From contig NZ_SBKP01000009.1 in assembly GCF_004122115.1 (NCBI RefSeq), forward strand, positions 62,001 through 126,000: a stretch of 64,000 nt of DNA. The letters are read 5' to 3'. Each line of letters begins with the position of its first letter. Within the stretch, counting starts at the first letter, position 1. The notes beneath the pieces are model-generated. The model was not told the origin of the DNA. It made no database searches and worked only from the letters and a program-made list of their open reading frames with translations. Origin of the DNA: Sphingobium fluviale. GTDB taxonomy: Bacteria; Pseudomonadota; Alphaproteobacteria; Sphingomonadales; Sphingomonadaceae. The position numbers and the translations under genes are program-made. Shown piece by piece: positions 63,539-64,000 of the stretch.

Positions 63539-63613
63539 CTGCGGTTGCGCTGCACCGCAAAATAGGCTAGGGGCCGCGCCCAAAGCATCCCCTCTAAAAA
63601 CGAGCAGACACTT

Positions 63614-64000
63614 ATGAGCATCCGCCCCAACGCTCTTCGGAACGTTGCCATTATCGCGCACGTTGATCACGGCAAGACTACCCTTGTTGACCAGTTGTTC
63701 CGCCAGTCCGGCACGTTTCGCGACAATCAGCGCGTGGAAGAACGGGCGATGGATTCGAACGATCTTGAAAAAGAGCGTGGCATCACGATTCTCGCCAAGC
63801 CGACTTCGGTAGAGTGGGCGCCTCCGGGTGGCGGCGATCCGGTGCGTATCAATATCGTCGATACGCCGGGCCACGCCGACTTCGGTGGCGAAGTGGAGCG
63901 CATCCTCTCGATGGTCGATGGCGTGATCCTGCTGGTTGACAGCTCTGAAGGCGCGATGCCGCAGACGAAGTTTGTAACCGGCAAGGCGCTTGCGCTGGGG
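63614..64000 (+). CDS. typA: Translational GTPase TypA/BipA, N-terminal part
   Basis: 129 codons present; the rest is past the window edge. G-domain: [19 protein letters not shown] (P-loop), [13 protein letters not shown] (G2), [15 protein letters not shown] (G3), then [14 protein letters not shown]. The order and spacing are typical of TypA, a ribosome-associated GTPase acting under stress. Confidence 0.95.
   Translation, partial: MSIRPNALRNVAIIAHVDHGKTTLVDQLFRQSGTFRDNQRVEERAMDSNDLEKERGITILAKPTSVEWAPPGGGDPVRINIVDTPGHADFGGEVERILSMVDGVILLVDSSEGAMPQTKFVTGKALALG

Overview
The window is high-GC alphaproteobacterial chromosome. It most likely comes from a sphingomonad (Sphingomonadales). The gene order lapA-pyrF-trpF-trpB-trpA-accD-folC, the split atpB-atpE-atpF'-atpF operon, a ydbH-ynbE-ydbL trio, an lspA plus DUF3035 pair behind ileS, and several sphingomonad-type dispersed palindromes all point that way. 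This placement rests on recognised proteins and gene order; no search was run.

Core block 1 (1-33734) holds housekeeping genes in tight runs with many ATGA or GTGA overlaps. In order these are: rsmD (partial) and rluB; an AmpG permease; folC-accD-trpA-trpB-trpF; pyrF-lapA; a small TonB-C protein; a transmembrane chemoreceptor; an RTX-tailed PhoX-like exported protein; a protoglobin chemoreceptor; purB; an EF-hand protein; radC; ydbH-ynbE-ydbL; the F0 ATP synthase operon; a Tat-exported dienelactone hydrolase; uvrC-recO-leuB-metZ-apaG; a LysR regulator; and the first third of a DUF2339 membrane protein.

Accessory block (33735-about 50880) starts exactly where the DUF2339 gene is cut by an IS3-family element. 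That element itself carries a nested IS110/IS1111-type element. The block ends in an IS481-type remnant next to a GNAT gene. Between them lie lower-GC genes with AT-rich spacers: a cysteine/3-mercaptopropionate dioxygenase-like enzyme, a four-domain rhodanese, a peroxiredoxin-like protein, a TonB-dependent receptor, an acyl-CoA-dehydrogenase-like flavoprotein, a D-2-hydroxyacid dehydrogenase, a class II aldolase, a decayed IS5-type transposase, an ABM-fold monooxygenase with an MFS exporter, and an amidohydrolase coupled to a COG0523 metal-chaperone GTPase. I read this as an acquired, IS-bounded catabolic island. Its left half looks like uptake and sulfur-releasing breakdown of an unknown organosulfur compound. 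The substrate is inference.

Core block 2 (50887-64000) resumes ordinary sphingomonad genes: GNAT, ung, a DUF3035 lipoprotein, lspA, ileS, ribF, folA, purK, purE, a GGDEF cyclase, dapE, a cupin, apt, an MTA/SAH nucleosidase-like protein and the start of typA. No tRNA, rRNA, CRISPR array or prophage was seen.
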